Positions 7,047-15,386 are shown, counted from the first letter of the stretch. The stretch is DNA of 64,000 nt from an uncultured Pseudomonas sp. (GCF_943846705.1 NZ_OX044366.1:1488001-1552000); one strand, 5' to 3'. Program-made: numbers and translations. The notes: generated by a model not told the origin, from the letters alone.

Positions 7047-9083
7047 TTATTCCAGGCGCAAGGTCTGCACCGGGATAACCCCTTCCTTGCCAGTGCCCCC
7101 TGGGATGAACTGGATCATCCGCGTGGCATCGCTACGTTTTTTCTTTTCGGTGGTGCCGCTATGCGGCGGCTCTAAGCCCACGGTGACACCGCGATAGAGC
7201 ACGTTGCCGTTGGCGTCGATGATTTTTCCGTCGACTAGGGTGCCGATTGCCTTGCCGTCACTGCCGTACACGGTGTTGCCTCGCAGCGTGCCAATGATGT
7301 TGCCGTTGGCATCGCGCACGACTTGGGCGACATCTTTGTGCAGGCTGACATTGGCCCCTTCGATGGCCTGCCCGGACAGGTCGCGAACCTGGCCATCCTT
7401 AACGCTGCCGACCTTGCGGCCCTGGGCGTCGATGATGTCGTTGCCGACGACGCTGCCAATCACCTTGCCGTCAGCATCGCGGACCACGCGCGCGGCATCG
7501 GCGATGACCTTGCCGTCGGCGTCGAGCATGGCCTGTTCGACGTGGCCCAGTACCTTGCCGCTGGCATCGACAACCTGGCCGTCTTTAACGGTGCCGAGTA
7601 CCTTGCCGTCGGCATCGACCAGCTTGCCATCGACGATGGTGCCGATGACTTTGCCGTCGGCATTGCGCACCACCTCGCCAAGCTCGCCGATAAGGTTGCC
7701 GTCGGCATCAAACAGGGCAGTACCGACATTGCCAAGGATCTTGCCGTCGAGCCCATAGGCCTTGCCGTCACGGTAGCTGCCGATGACCTTGCCGTTAGCG
7801 TCATGGACTTCATCGCCGACGATAAAACCGATGATCTTGCCGCTGGGGTCACGGACCACCAGGCGCTCGCTGCCCTGAGCGGCGGCTTGTGCTTGCACCT
7901 GTGAGCCGCGCATGTCGATCACCCGGCCTTCGGCATCCAGCGCCACGTCTTTTTCCACCCGGCCCAGGCTGGAACCATCCAGCCCGACCGCCTTGCCGTC
8001 TACGACGGTACCGATGGCATTGCCACTGGCATCGACCACCTTGCCATCGACCACCCGGCCAATCACATTGCCCTGGGCATCACGCACCACTGTGGCCCTT
8101 TCATGCATGCGTAAAATCGGGTCGTCTGGCGACAGCCCACGCACGATGCGGCCCATGACCTTGCCATCAAGGCCAATGGCCTGGCCGTCAACGATCTTGC
8201 CGATGATCTTGCCGTTGGCGTCGACGATGTTGTCGCCAACGATGCGCCCGAGCAGCTTGCCATCGGCGTCTAGCACGACGTCGACAGTTTCCACCGGCGG
8301 TGGGTCGAGCAGGCTGGAGACGGTGGTCTGCCCCAGGCTGGCGCTGCTGGTGTCCTTTGGGTGGCGCAGCACGGCGATCAGTTCGCCCGATTTTTCCGCC
8401 AGTTCGACCCGGGCTACTTGGGCGGGGGTCAACATCAGCGACAGGGTGGAGAAATTCATGTTGAAACCGTCAGGCGTGCTGCGGTCGTAGTGGTTCTCGT
8501 ACTTGCGGCCATTAGCGTCTTCGCGCCCGGCCGCCAGCACGGCGATGTCTTCCAGTACCGTCATGACCACGCCGTCGGCATAGTTGGGTTGCTGCTGCAG
8601 GCCCACATCGCCGGCAGAAAAACTGCCCAACAAATCAATGCGGTCGCCCGGACGCAGCATGCCGTCGAAGGAGTTGATCTTGTTCACTTTGACTGTCTTG
8701 ACGCGTTTGCCCAGCTCAACGTTCTCGGAGAAACGCGATACGCCATCCTGCTCAATCGCATCCCAGGTGATCGGCCGACCGGCCTGCAACGGCATGATGG
8801 CCATGCGCCCCTCCAGGCGCGGCCAGTCCTCGGCCATCACCACGTTGGAGGGCAGGTACTCGCTAGGCACATCGAGTGCGGCAACCTGCTCACGCTTGAG
8901 CGTCTGCGATTTGCCGATGTCGGCTTTGGGCACCACCACTGATACTTTGACCTGATTCACCGGGCGATACGCGGCCTTGTATTGCGACTCCTTGGCTTTG
9001 AGATAAGCCCAGCCCAACAAGGCCGCGAGCACGCCACAGGCGATGGCAATGATCAGCAGCTTTTTTCCTGAAACAGATGACAT
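7047..9083 (-). CDS. rcpC: CpaB/RcpC pilus assembly protein with a long tandem-repeat insertion
   Basis: The 678-residue protein is more than twice the usual CpaB length of about 300. Residues 1-30 hold a cytoplasmic tip and one membrane helix. Residues 45 to about 245 are the SAF/RcpC periplasmic domain (ADIGKSQTLKREQVAALDVP, then a GDRIDLLGSF segment). From about residue 268 to 632 there are roughly 21 degenerate units of about 16 residues with the pattern D-A-x-G-K-V-I-G-x-x-V-D-G-K. The last 42 residues (RMIQFIPGG and onward) resemble the short tail that normally follows the SAF domain, so the repeats look like an insertion rather than an extension. The start at 9083 is preceded by GGGGAG; an in-frame GTG 15 bases upstream is less likely. 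CpaB is believed to link the secretin to the periplasm, so the repeats probably lie there. Confidence 0.87.
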   Translation of the reverse strand: MSSVSGKKLLIIAIACGVLAALLGWAYLKAKESQYKAAYRPVNQVKVSVVVPKADIGKSQTLKREQVAALDVPSEYLPSNVVMAEDWPRLEGRMAIMPLQAGRPITWDAIEQDGVSRFSENVELGKRVKTVKVNKINSFDGMLRPGDRIDLLGSFSAGDVGLQQQPNYADGVVMTVLEDIAVLAAGREDANGRKYENHYDRSTPDGFNMNFSTLSLMLTPAQVARVELAEKSGELIAVLRHPKDTSSASLGQTTVSSLLDPPPVETVDVVLDADGKLLGRIVGDNIVDANGKIIGKIVDGQAIGLDGKVMGRIVRGLSPDDPILRMHERATVVRDAQGNVIGRVVDGKVVDASGNAIGTVVDGKAVGLDGSSLGRVEKDVALDAEGRVIDMRGSQVQAQAAAQGSERLVVRDPSGKIIGFIVGDEVHDANGKVIGSYRDGKAYGLDGKILGNVGTALFDADGNLIGELGEVVRNADGKVIGTIVDGKLVDADGKVLGTVKDGQVVDASGKVLGHVEQAMLDADGKVIADAARVVRDADGKVIGSVVGNDIIDAQGRKVGSVKDGQVRDLSGQAIEGANVSLHKDVAQVVRDANGNIIGTLRGNTVYGSDGKAIGTLVDGKIIDANGNVLYRGVTVGLEPPHSGTTEKKKRSDATRMIQFIPGGTGKEGVIPVQTLRLE
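7188..8282 (-). repeat. Coding tandem repeats (about 21 units of 45-50 bp) within cpaB/rcpC
   Basis: The units encode a D-x-x-G-K-x-x-G core followed by a short V-x-D-G turn, giving an alternating beta-strand pattern. They fall into larger sets in which a VVRD-type unit is followed by a VVDA-type and a GLDG-type unit, suggesting that blocks of three or four units were duplicated. Units have diverged by substitution but keep the glycines and aspartates, so selection is acting on the protein fold. I recall a similar repeat style in the Pfam family DUF3659; this is from memory and not searched. Confidence 0.85.
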
Positions 9084-9166
9084 GTCGCTCCCCGTCACAC
9101 AAAGGCGCTAGTCGCGCGGTTATGAGTTTTTAATAGTGGTCTGCCGGTGTGCGGCATTCGGTTGGC

Positions 9167-10153
9167 TTACTTGACCAGTGTCCAGCTGCCGTCTGTTTCA
9201 AGCCTCACCGTATGGCGGCCGTTGCACCCGGCTGAGGTGGTGTCGATATAACTGCTGGGGTTGCTGAACAATGGGTCGCCCCAAAGCCCCGGCACGTTGC
9301 TGCCGGCAGAAGTGCTGGTGCTCCAGTTATGCTTGGCCACCACGCAGGGTTTGTACTTTTTTGGATCATTTGTAGGTAGTGACGGGTCGACGAACTCGAC
9401 GGTGACTAGCTCGCCCTCGATTTTTTTCTCGGTGCTGAAATCCTGGGTATTGCCCGACAGAACGGTACTTTCGCTGTAGATCAGGCCGTTGGCTTCATAG
9501 CCGGAAGAGAAGGGCTTGCCGTCGGCGTCGTAACTGCTGACGCGGCGAGTCTGCACGGCGCTCAAGTTGCTCGGTTGCGGGCTGAGGCGCTTGCGGGTGC
9601 TGGCGTCGTGATACTTGTCCTTGTACAAGTAGGCGAAACCCACCACGGCGCCGCCTCTACTCAGGGCCAGCAGCGGCAACGGCTTACCGTCGTCATCGAC
9701 CCATTGCGCATCGGTAACCGCGCCGTCATAAATGGGCTTGCCATCGGCACCGACGAAGGTGCACTGGCCGCTGAAGTCGCGCACGCAAGTGGCCAAATCC
9801 TTGCCGTTGTTATCGACCAGCACGCCGTCTTTGACATAACCAATGAAGTTACCTGACTGGTCATAGACGCTTTCCAGTACCGGTGGAAAGTCAGCTTCTG
9901 GATTGTTCGGCGGGGTGTTGGGTACGTCTTCGCCGTCGTCGCCATCGCCTTCCTCGCGTTCGGTCTCGATGATCTGCAGCTTGGGGTTGTTGTAGATCTG
10001 CACCTTGTTCATTTCGCTCGATTGCGTTTGGTAGCTCTGCTGCACGTTGGCGAATAGCGCGCTGACATCCGAGGTGGCTGCCAGCAGCCCGGCACCGGTG
10101 ACACCGAGCACGACGAGGTACTCGGTCATGGATTGGCCTGATTGCTTTCTCAT
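9167..10153 (-). CDS. Prepilin-like protein with a large repeat-containing exported domain
   Basis: The 328-residue product starts MRKQSGQSMTEY. The G-x4-E-Y arrangement is the Flp-type (class IVb) prepilin processing motif, and a hydrophobic helix follows to about residue 32. Beyond an acidic linker (EREEGDGDDGEDV, about residues 65-77) lies an exported domain with DQSGNFIGYVKDGVLVDNNGK, GADGKPIYDG, DDDGKPLPLL and DADGKPFSSG, the same D-x-x-G-K style of repeat as in the CpaB/RcpC encoded immediately downstream. Four cysteines are present in the passenger. A function as a minor pilin that presents a passenger domain is inferred. Its ATG overlaps the preceding stop codon by one base. Confidence 0.75.
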   Translation of the reverse strand: MRKQSGQSMTEYLVVLGVTGAGLLAATSDVSALFANVQQSYQTQSSEMNKVQIYNNPKLQIIETEREEGDGDDGEDVPNTPPNNPEADFPPVLESVYDQSGNFIGYVKDGVLVDNNGKDLATCVRDFSGQCTFVGADGKPIYDGAVTDAQWVDDDGKPLPLLALSRGGAVVGFAYLYKDKYHDASTRKRLSPQPSNLSAVQTRRVSSYDADGKPFSSGYEANGLIYSESTVLSGNTQDFSTEKKIEGELVTVEFVDPSLPTNDPKKYKPCVVAKHNWSTSTSAGSNVPGLWGDPLFSNPSSYIDTTSAGCNGRHTVRLETDGSWTLVK

Positions 10154-10821
10154 CAGCGGTCCATCCGGTTGACCAGCACTTGGGTCTTGCTGGCGTGGCG
10201 TAGCAAGCCCACGGTCATCAGCTCGCGGCCCTTGCTGTAGGTGAGCACGGTGGCGTTGTCCTGCAGGCTGCGGTGGTCGAGGTTCCAGCCCTGGTTGAGC
10301 AGCTCGGCCTCGTACCAGGCGCGGGTGGCGTGGATGTTGTCGTCGTTGAGCAGCAGTACCAGGCGGCCTTGGCGAATCGTGTCGTCGCTGCGCATGTCGC
10401 TGACCACCTGCGCCTCCGGTGGCACTGGCATGCCGCTACCCAGCTGCTCGCTTCCGGCACCTGCTTGTGCTGGGTTGGTGATGGTCATGCGGCCGTAGCT
10501 GTAGCGGTCGTTCTGTGCCCTGACCTGCAGCATCATGATGCAGTCTTCGTTGAGGTGGAGGACCTGCTGCCAGTCGTTGAACTCGGTGAAGTCGACGGCA
10601 TCCGCCCATTGCTCGGCGTAAAAATCTCTCACGCTGGCCACGCTGGCCGGGACCCGGAATGCCCGCCCCTGCAATGGCACGTGATTCCACTGCACACTTG
10701 TGCCCAGGCTGCTGACCAGCATGCCGTCCATCCGCGGGAAGTCGTCGTAGTCACAATCGGCGTAGGCCAGGCTGGCGGACGATGCCAGCAGCGCCAGTGA
10801 GGCGCACATGAAGTTATTCAT
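10153..10821 (-). CDS. Secreted protein of unknown function in the Tad operon
   Basis: I do not recognise this 222-residue protein. It begins with a Sec signal peptide (hydrophobic from about residue 6, cleavage probably after SLAYA near residue 21) and the mature protein has an early cysteine, DCDYDDFPR. The body is mixed alpha/beta without transmembrane segments. It contains two similar stretches, RAFRVPASVASVRDFYAEQWADAV and a later ATRAWYEAELLNQGWNLDH, reminiscent of two repeats of a small alpha/beta unit. The start at 10821 overlaps the upstream gene by eight bases; a second ATG four codons later is also possible, and neither has a strong ribosome site. Its place inside the operon implies a periplasmic or outer-membrane role in the pilus system. 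Confidence 0.68.
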   Translation of the reverse strand: MNNFMCASLALLASSASLAYADCDYDDFPRMDGMLVSSLGTSVQWNHVPLQGRAFRVPASVASVRDFYAEQWADAVDFTEFNDWQQVLHLNEDCIMMLQVRAQNDRYSYGRMTITNPAQAGAGSEQLGSGMPVPPEAQVVSDMRSDDTIRQGRLVLLLNDDNIHATRAWYEAELLNQGWNLDHRSLQDNATVLTYSKGRELMTVGLLRHASKTQVLVNRMDR

Positions 10822-11776
10822 CGAGGTAACAGAATCCAGTGGTGACGTTGCACTTCACGCCGGCATCGGGGATTGGGTCCGTGTTGACATAGCCCAAATC
10901 GAGATCTTTGATCGACGGCTCGAAGATGCCGATCAGTTTTTGCACCGTTTCAACTATCGGGTTATCGGCAATCAGGTTACCGAGCACGAAGTCGTTGGCC
11001 TTCTGGTCTAAATGGCTATCTTCGCCGTCGGCTGTTTGCGCCACCCAACCGTCGGCCAGCACCGCCGAGCGGGCAGTGACGTTCAAGCCGTTATTAAAGC
11101 GCTCGCCCAGTAGCGGTTGGCTGCCCAGTTGGCTGCCAGTCATGGGCACCGGGATGTTGACCGCCGCGGTATAGAAGTTGTGAGTTGGGTGGGCAACTTG
11201 TAGGAAATCATCGTCGCCTTTGCCTAGTTGGAAAATACTGACCACCTTGGCGATGCCGCCCATGGCCGAGTTGTAGACATCGATGACGTCATAGGCGAAT
11301 GAGGGGGTCTTGCTGTCAGCCAGGGTCGAGTTGGCCGCCATGGCGCCAGGATTGTTCATCGCCAAGCCGCCGTTACCATGGGGCCAGCGCCAGTAGTGGT
11401 TAGCATTTTCGGTGGTTTGGGGGTCAATATCCTGTGCGCTGAACGCGGCCGGCGACTGGGTGAAACTGAGGATGCGGCGTTCGGCGCTATTGAGCACGTC
11501 ATCGTCGCTGCGGCTGGCCAGGTGGCCAGCATCAGTCTTACCTTCGCCCCACTGAGTCGGCAGTGTCTTATCGTTTGTGTCGGCGCTCTTGTACCAAACG
11601 GTGCGTTCCCAAGCCGTATAGCGGGCCGCCTCCTGGGCCTTGTAGGACATGTCAGCGAGCTTGGCCACCACCGGTACCAAGACGAATAGCAGCAACAGGC
11701 AACCGGCGGTCATCACCACGAACTCAGCCATGGCCTGGCCCTGCTGGCAGCGTGAGGTTAAGGCGCGCTCGTTCAT
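10814..11776 (-). CDS. TadE/TadG-like protein
   Basis: The 320-residue protein has a polar N terminus of about 15 residues ending GQAMAEF, a pilin-type processing motif, and then a hydrophobic helix (residues 17-41). The rest is a soluble exported domain of about 275 residues with two cysteines close to the C terminus. The AQEAARYTAWERTVWY segment just after the membrane helix is typical of TadE/G-like minor proteins. The start overlaps the upstream tadG-like gene by four bases (ATGA), so the two are translationally coupled. Family membership is well supported by the N terminus; the large C-terminal domain is not recognised. Confidence 0.7.
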   Translation of the reverse strand: MNERALTSRCQQGQAMAEFVVMTAGCLLLLFVLVPVVAKLADMSYKAQEAARYTAWERTVWYKSADTNDKTLPTQWGEGKTDAGHLASRSDDDVLNSAERRILSFTQSPAAFSAQDIDPQTTENANHYWRWPHGNGGLAMNNPGAMAANSTLADSKTPSFAYDVIDVYNSAMGGIAKVVSIFQLGKGDDDFLQVAHPTHNFYTAAVNIPVPMTGSQLGSQPLLGERFNNGLNVTARSAVLADGWVAQTADGEDSHLDQKANDFVLGNLIADNPIVETVQKLIGIFEPSIKDLDLGYVNTDPIPDAGVKCNVTTGFCYLDE

Positions 11777-13788
11777 TCCAGAGCCCCTTTTATGCCGTCG
11801 GTGACTTTGTCGAGCACCGTGTCGGTGACCTTCTCGATGGCTGGCTTGGTCACTGGCTGAATCAGCGGCGGCAGTTTGTCGAGCAAGCGGTCGCGGCCAG
11901 GTTTGATTACGTAGTCCAGCGCCAGGTCCATCAAGAAGCCCACCACATAGGAAGGGTTCAGGCTGTTCATGCCGAGAATTTCCTGGAGGTCGATTTTGCC
12001 TGCGGCAATGAACTGCACGAACGTGCTCGGCTCGCGTAGGCGTGCATCCCAGAAGGGGCTGTACTGGTTGGGCGACTCATCGCGGCCGGAGGGCGGGGCG
12101 AAGTAGGTTTCCGCCGAGGAGACGGTCATCATCCGCTCACCATCGCCCCATAGGGCCACCAGCGGATTGTCGTCCACACCATGGGTGTCGAGGGTGAATT
12201 TGCCTTGGCGGATGTTCAGGCTGTTGGGGTTGTCGCTGGTCCGGACACTGCTCAGCGGCTTGGCCACCGCCACAGTAAATTCCTTGCTGCGCCCACTTTC
12301 GGCGTGATCCGCGCCGAGGGTGAAGAAGGACGGCGAGCCGCTGTAGCCAGTGTTGTAATCCTCGGGGCTGATACCGTGTGACGGTATGACATGGCCCCAG
12401 CCCCAAGTCGTGGCGTGCAGCGGATGCATGGTGTCGCCATAGGGGCGGTGTTTCTTAATTAGCATACCCTGCGCCGGGTTGCCCCATTGGCCGGGGAACA
12501 TGCGTTGATCCCCAGGGTTGGTCACCAACTGATGAGAGCCGGCGCCCAGCGGCAGGCCAAGGCCAAAGCCCAGATTTCCATCGAAAATACTTACACAGCC
12601 GACCAGGGGCATGCACAGTTCTACAGCCAGTTTAACGTCGAGCTTGAAACCCATGGAGCTGTAGTCGATTGAGGCCCAGCCATAGGTTGGGATGCCCTTG
12701 CTGGCATTAGCAACGCTCAGCGGGTTGTAGACGTAGGCTGTGCCGCCGTTGTTAAACACGCCGACTTCGAACTTGAAACCCAGTTTGATATTGATGAAAC
12801 CCAGGTAAATCGGGATTTCCGGTACGCCAAAGCCCACGGTGGCGTTGAAGTTACGCGCGTCTAGCCAGTCGTTGCGCTGGTTGTTGAGCAGCGCGGCAAA
12901 TTGTCGAGCGGCATTGCGGGCATCAATGCTGGTTGGGTTGTTGGCTTTCTTGTTGTGCATTTCTGGTGCGTTATTGACGAGCATCGAGGAGGGCAGATCG
13001 CCGCCGAGGAAATCACTCAATACGCTGCCCGGTGTCGGGTCGGATTCTTCCATACCATCCGCGCCGGGAGCCGGGCCGGGCCCCGGCGAGTTATTCGGTG
13101 CGGCCCCGGCCCCAGTTGCCGCATCCAGCATGGCGTCGACCGGTAAATAATCGGCCAGATAGGTCAGGATGAAATTCTGGATTAGGAACAGTTGCGAGAG
13201 GGTTGCCACCTCCAGCTCATCGTCGTTGCGGTGTGTCGCCTGATGTTGTGTGACCACTTCTTGAGGCACGGATATCTGCGCCTCGAAGGTAGCGATAGCA
13301 AAGGCTTTCTGGAAAAAGCCCATGATCATGTTGAAGCTGGAGGCCACCGTGGGGTAGATCGACACCACGGGGGTCGATACGGTCCGCACGACCTGCCCCA
13401 TGATCTGATAAGGCAGCGTCACTGCGGCCAGGATGTCGCTGATCATCGGCTTTGGCGGGATCAGTGCGACGGGAATTTGGTACGCCGGGAAGCTGTTAAC
13501 CCAGCGGGGGATGTTCGCGTAACGCTTGGACCAGGACATCAGCGCCACCACCTGGCCGATCGACAACTCGTTGGCGATGATGGCGCGGTTGGTGTAGGCG
13601 ATTAAATTCTGGTGCCTAGCAAACAGCTTGGCCTGCGAATAAGCAGCAGCGTCGGCGGCATTTTCCACCTGCACCCGGTCACGGGTGAGGATGCCCTGAT
13701 TGAACATCACAATCAGGGCAATCAGGGTAATGCCGATAAACAGCAGGCCAAAGACCATAGCCTGGCCTTGCTGGAGCTTCCTGTTCAT
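11773..13788 (-). CDS. TadG-like large exported protein
   Basis: The 671-residue protein begins RKLQQGQAMVFGLLFIGI, a pilin-like start followed by a membrane helix to about residue 30. The next region, RVQVENAADAAAYSQAKLFARH, is the typical TadG/TadE coiled segment just outside the membrane (VENAADAAAY is highly characteristic). A proline/glycine-rich acidic linker lies near residues 220-250. The large remainder holds predominantly beta-type sequence and ends with an amphipathic helix. TadG proteins are required for Flp pilus biogenesis in other bacteria, possibly as a minor surface component. The gene follows the pilin gene after 18 bases. Confidence 0.75.
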   Translation of the reverse strand: MNRKLQQGQAMVFGLLFIGITLIALIVMFNQGILTRDRVQVENAADAAAYSQAKLFARHQNLIAYTNRAIIANELSIGQVVALMSWSKRYANIPRWVNSFPAYQIPVALIPPKPMISDILAAVTLPYQIMGQVVRTVSTPVVSIYPTVASSFNMIMGFFQKAFAIATFEAQISVPQEVVTQHQATHRNDDELEVATLSQLFLIQNFILTYLADYLPVDAMLDAATGAGAAPNNSPGPGPAPGADGMEESDPTPGSVLSDFLGGDLPSSMLVNNAPEMHNKKANNPTSIDARNAARQFAALLNNQRNDWLDARNFNATVGFGVPEIPIYLGFINIKLGFKFEVGVFNNGGTAYVYNPLSVANASKGIPTYGWASIDYSSMGFKLDVKLAVELCMPLVGCVSIFDGNLGFGLGLPLGAGSHQLVTNPGDQRMFPGQWGNPAQGMLIKKHRPYGDTMHPLHATTWGWGHVIPSHGISPEDYNTGYSGSPSFFTLGADHAESGRSKEFTVAVAKPLSSVRTSDNPNSLNIRQGKFTLDTHGVDDNPLVALWGDGERMMTVSSAETYFAPPSGRDESPNQYSPFWDARLREPSTFVQFIAAGKIDLQEILGMNSLNPSYVVGFLMDLALDYVIKPGRDRLLDKLPPLIQPVTKPAIEKVTDTVLDKVTDGIKGALE

Positions 13789-13806
13789 GCTGCCGATACC
13801 CGCGCG

Positions 13807-14064
13807 TTACTTACGTTCGTCTTGCTTGAAACTACCCAGGTTGTGCTTGGCGCCCGCAGCTCCCTGAGCCTCGGCGCCGGTGCCTGCGGCTGCCTGTGTG
13901 GCTTCACCACCACCCAATTCGGCCGCCATGTCACCGACTTGCTCGCGCACGGTGCTACCAAACAGGTTGTAAACCACGATGGCGGAGATCGCGATCAGAG
14001 CGACGATGATGATGTACTCGGTCATGCCTTGGCCCAATTGGCGAGCGCGGGATTTGATCGACAT
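13807..14064 (-). CDS. Flp-type prepilin-like protein, first gene of the Tad operon
   Basis: The start at 14064 is chosen over an upstream in-frame codon because GAGGAA lies just before it and the N terminus then fits a prepilin: MSIKSRARQLGQGMTEY, with the glycine four residues before EY as the expected cleavage site, then a 20-residue hydrophobic helix. The mature protein is about 74 residues and ends in an alanine/glycine-rich, then charged tail (GGGEATQAAAGTGAEAQGAAG), which is longer and less hydrophobic than in standard Flp pilins. It probably encodes the major or a minor pilin. No prepilin peptidase gene (tadV/fppA) accompanies it, so an enzyme encoded elsewhere must process it. Confidence 0.8.
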   Translation of the reverse strand: MSIKSRARQLGQGMTEYIIIVALIAISAIVVYNLFGSTVREQVGDMAAELGGGEATQAAAGTGAEAQGAAGAKHNLGSFKQDERK

Positions 14065-14614
14065 GGTGATTTCCTCTTGGACTCTGCGGAGTCGTTTGCT
14101 GATTACAAAACGAGTGAATACAGCCAAACCCTGCACGCGCTGCGCCCAGGTTTGAACCAACGACCGAGAGTCATGCGGTACCTTCTGGCTTGCGGAAAGT
14201 TCCAGTCACTCGTCGTTTTTTGACAGTAACGCAGGCCGAACACGCAGCGCCCCCTTCGTTTAGATAGGGACGGCAAACCTCTTTGCAGTGAGCGGGGCCA
14301 CTATCATCACCAGCAGTTCAGAGCTCTCCGCTCGATTGCGACGGCATGGTTAGGCGGGGGGCTGTACGGGTTTAATTGGTCGCATACTCAACAAGCTTGG
14401 AAGGCAAGCCGTGCGAGGTGCTGGCATAGCAGCCCCCATCTCAGTCTGAAAAGCCGAGATAGGGGTTGATGGGCAGGCGCAAGCGGTTGAGCCAGCTTTC
14501 ACTGCCATGCAAAATCTATAGGCCACGACATTTTTATATTGAGGTGAAATATTTCAGATTTCAGGATTTCATATAAAATTTTAAGCTTGAATCCTGCCGT
14601 AGAACGGAGAGCAC
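14065..14614. other. Divergent intergenic region upstream of the Tad operon and the TetR gene
   Basis: This 550-base stretch has no convincing gene. It must hold the Tad-operon promoter; I could not find a convincing sigma-70 or sigma-54 promoter on the minus strand. A short hairpin, GACTC-4-GAGTC (14080-14093), lies in the pilin leader. Near 14433-14465 there is an imperfect hairpin (CCCCCATCTC / GAGATAGGGG) without a T-run. The last 100 bases are markedly AT-rich and contain a GAAATATTTC palindrome at 14546-14555, probably part of the tetR promoter and operator region. Confidence 0.5.
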
Positions 14615-15217
14615 ATGAGAGGTTTGCGCGAGAAGCAAAAAGAACAGCGCAAGGAAGCGATCCTTGTCGCCGCCATGAGTCTCTTCGATAGCCATGGCTA
14701 CAGTGCAACCACGGTAGAGCAGATTGCTGCAGCTGCCGGGGTTTCACCGCCAACGGTGTTCAACTACTTCGGCAATAAGCAGGAAATTATCTTCGCTCTG
14801 GTGGATAGAGCAGATCGCAGCGCGATCCATGATATTCGATCCCGGATGGCAACTTTCGACAATGCCGTCGATGCCCTGTGTAACCTTCAGGCTGCGGTTA
14901 TGCGATATGAGTTAGAAGCGTTGCCCATTCCTATCTGGAGAGACTTGATGAGCTTGAGCGTCAACGGCTCGTCCTCCGCAGGTATGGTTGAAACGGACAA
15001 GCGCCTCGTCAGCGAAATCGCCGGCTTGCTGCGCGAGCTCCAAGGGCGCGGCATGCTCAGCGCCGGTTTCGACCCTGAGACTGTCGCTGATTTTCTAAAT
15101 GACTACGCCATCTTGCTGTTCGCCCGCTTTGTTCATCAGGACGAACCTGATGAAGCCGCTCACGCGTTACAGGTTCGTCGGGTGGCTGAGTTGGTCTTCA
15201 CCGGTCTCAGGCCTTAG
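14615..15217 (+). CDS. TetR/AcrR-family transcriptional regulator
   Basis: The 200-residue protein has a classic TetR N-terminal DNA-binding domain at about residues 12-58: QRKEAILVAAMSLFDSHGYSATTVEQIA, then AAGVSPPTVFNYFGNKQEI. The all-helical remainder should bind an unknown ligand and form the dimer. A GGAG motif precedes the ATG. The gene is followed by a large AT-rich palindrome and then the exported molybdopterin-fold gene, which is a natural target. It may also affect its own promoter, because a related GAAATATTTC palindrome lies 60 bases upstream. The ligand cannot be told from the sequence. Confidence 0.88.
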   Translation: MRGLREKQKEQRKEAILVAAMSLFDSHGYSATTVEQIAAAAGVSPPTVFNYFGNKQEIIFALVDRADRSAIHDIRSRMATFDNAVDALCNLQAAVMRYELEALPIPIWRDLMSLSVNGSSSAGMVETDKRLVSEIAGLLRELQGRGMLSAGFDPETVADFLNDYAILLFARFVHQDEPDEAAHALQVRRVAELVFTGLRP

Positions 15218-15286
15218 CATCAGCCCTTCTTTTTCAGCCCAAATATCTTTCGAAAAGCCGCCGCTGCTTACGGCGGAGCCTCGGGG

Positions 15287-15318
15287 ACAAGATATTTTAG
15301 TTGGATAAAATATTTTGT
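15287..15318. promoter_or_regulatory. Operator-like AT-rich palindrome
   Basis: ACAAGATATTTTA and TAAAATATTTTGT are 13-base inverted arms with one mismatch, separated by six bases. The site lies between the TetR gene and the downstream exported protein gene, and its base composition differs sharply from the surroundings. It is a good candidate operator for the TetR regulator, although a transcription-terminating or promoter role cannot be excluded. Confidence 0.5.
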
Positions 15319-15386
15319 CTGGTTAAAGATAAGCCGGCATTAGTTGGGCCAATGCGAGGCCTACTGTCTTAATTCAAGGAGGAAAT

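Noticed and set aside
7204..7904. Long open frames on the plus strand inside cpaB/rcpC (for example 7204-7758 and 7323-7904)
   Set aside because: They are antisense shadows created by the repetitive, GC-rich minus-strand coding sequence and show no family resemblance or ribosome sites.
14191..14215. A sigma-54 promoter for the Tad operon near CTGGAACTTTCCGCA on the minus strand
   Set aside because: The distance between the GG and GC elements is eight bases rather than ten, so the invariant spacing is not met.
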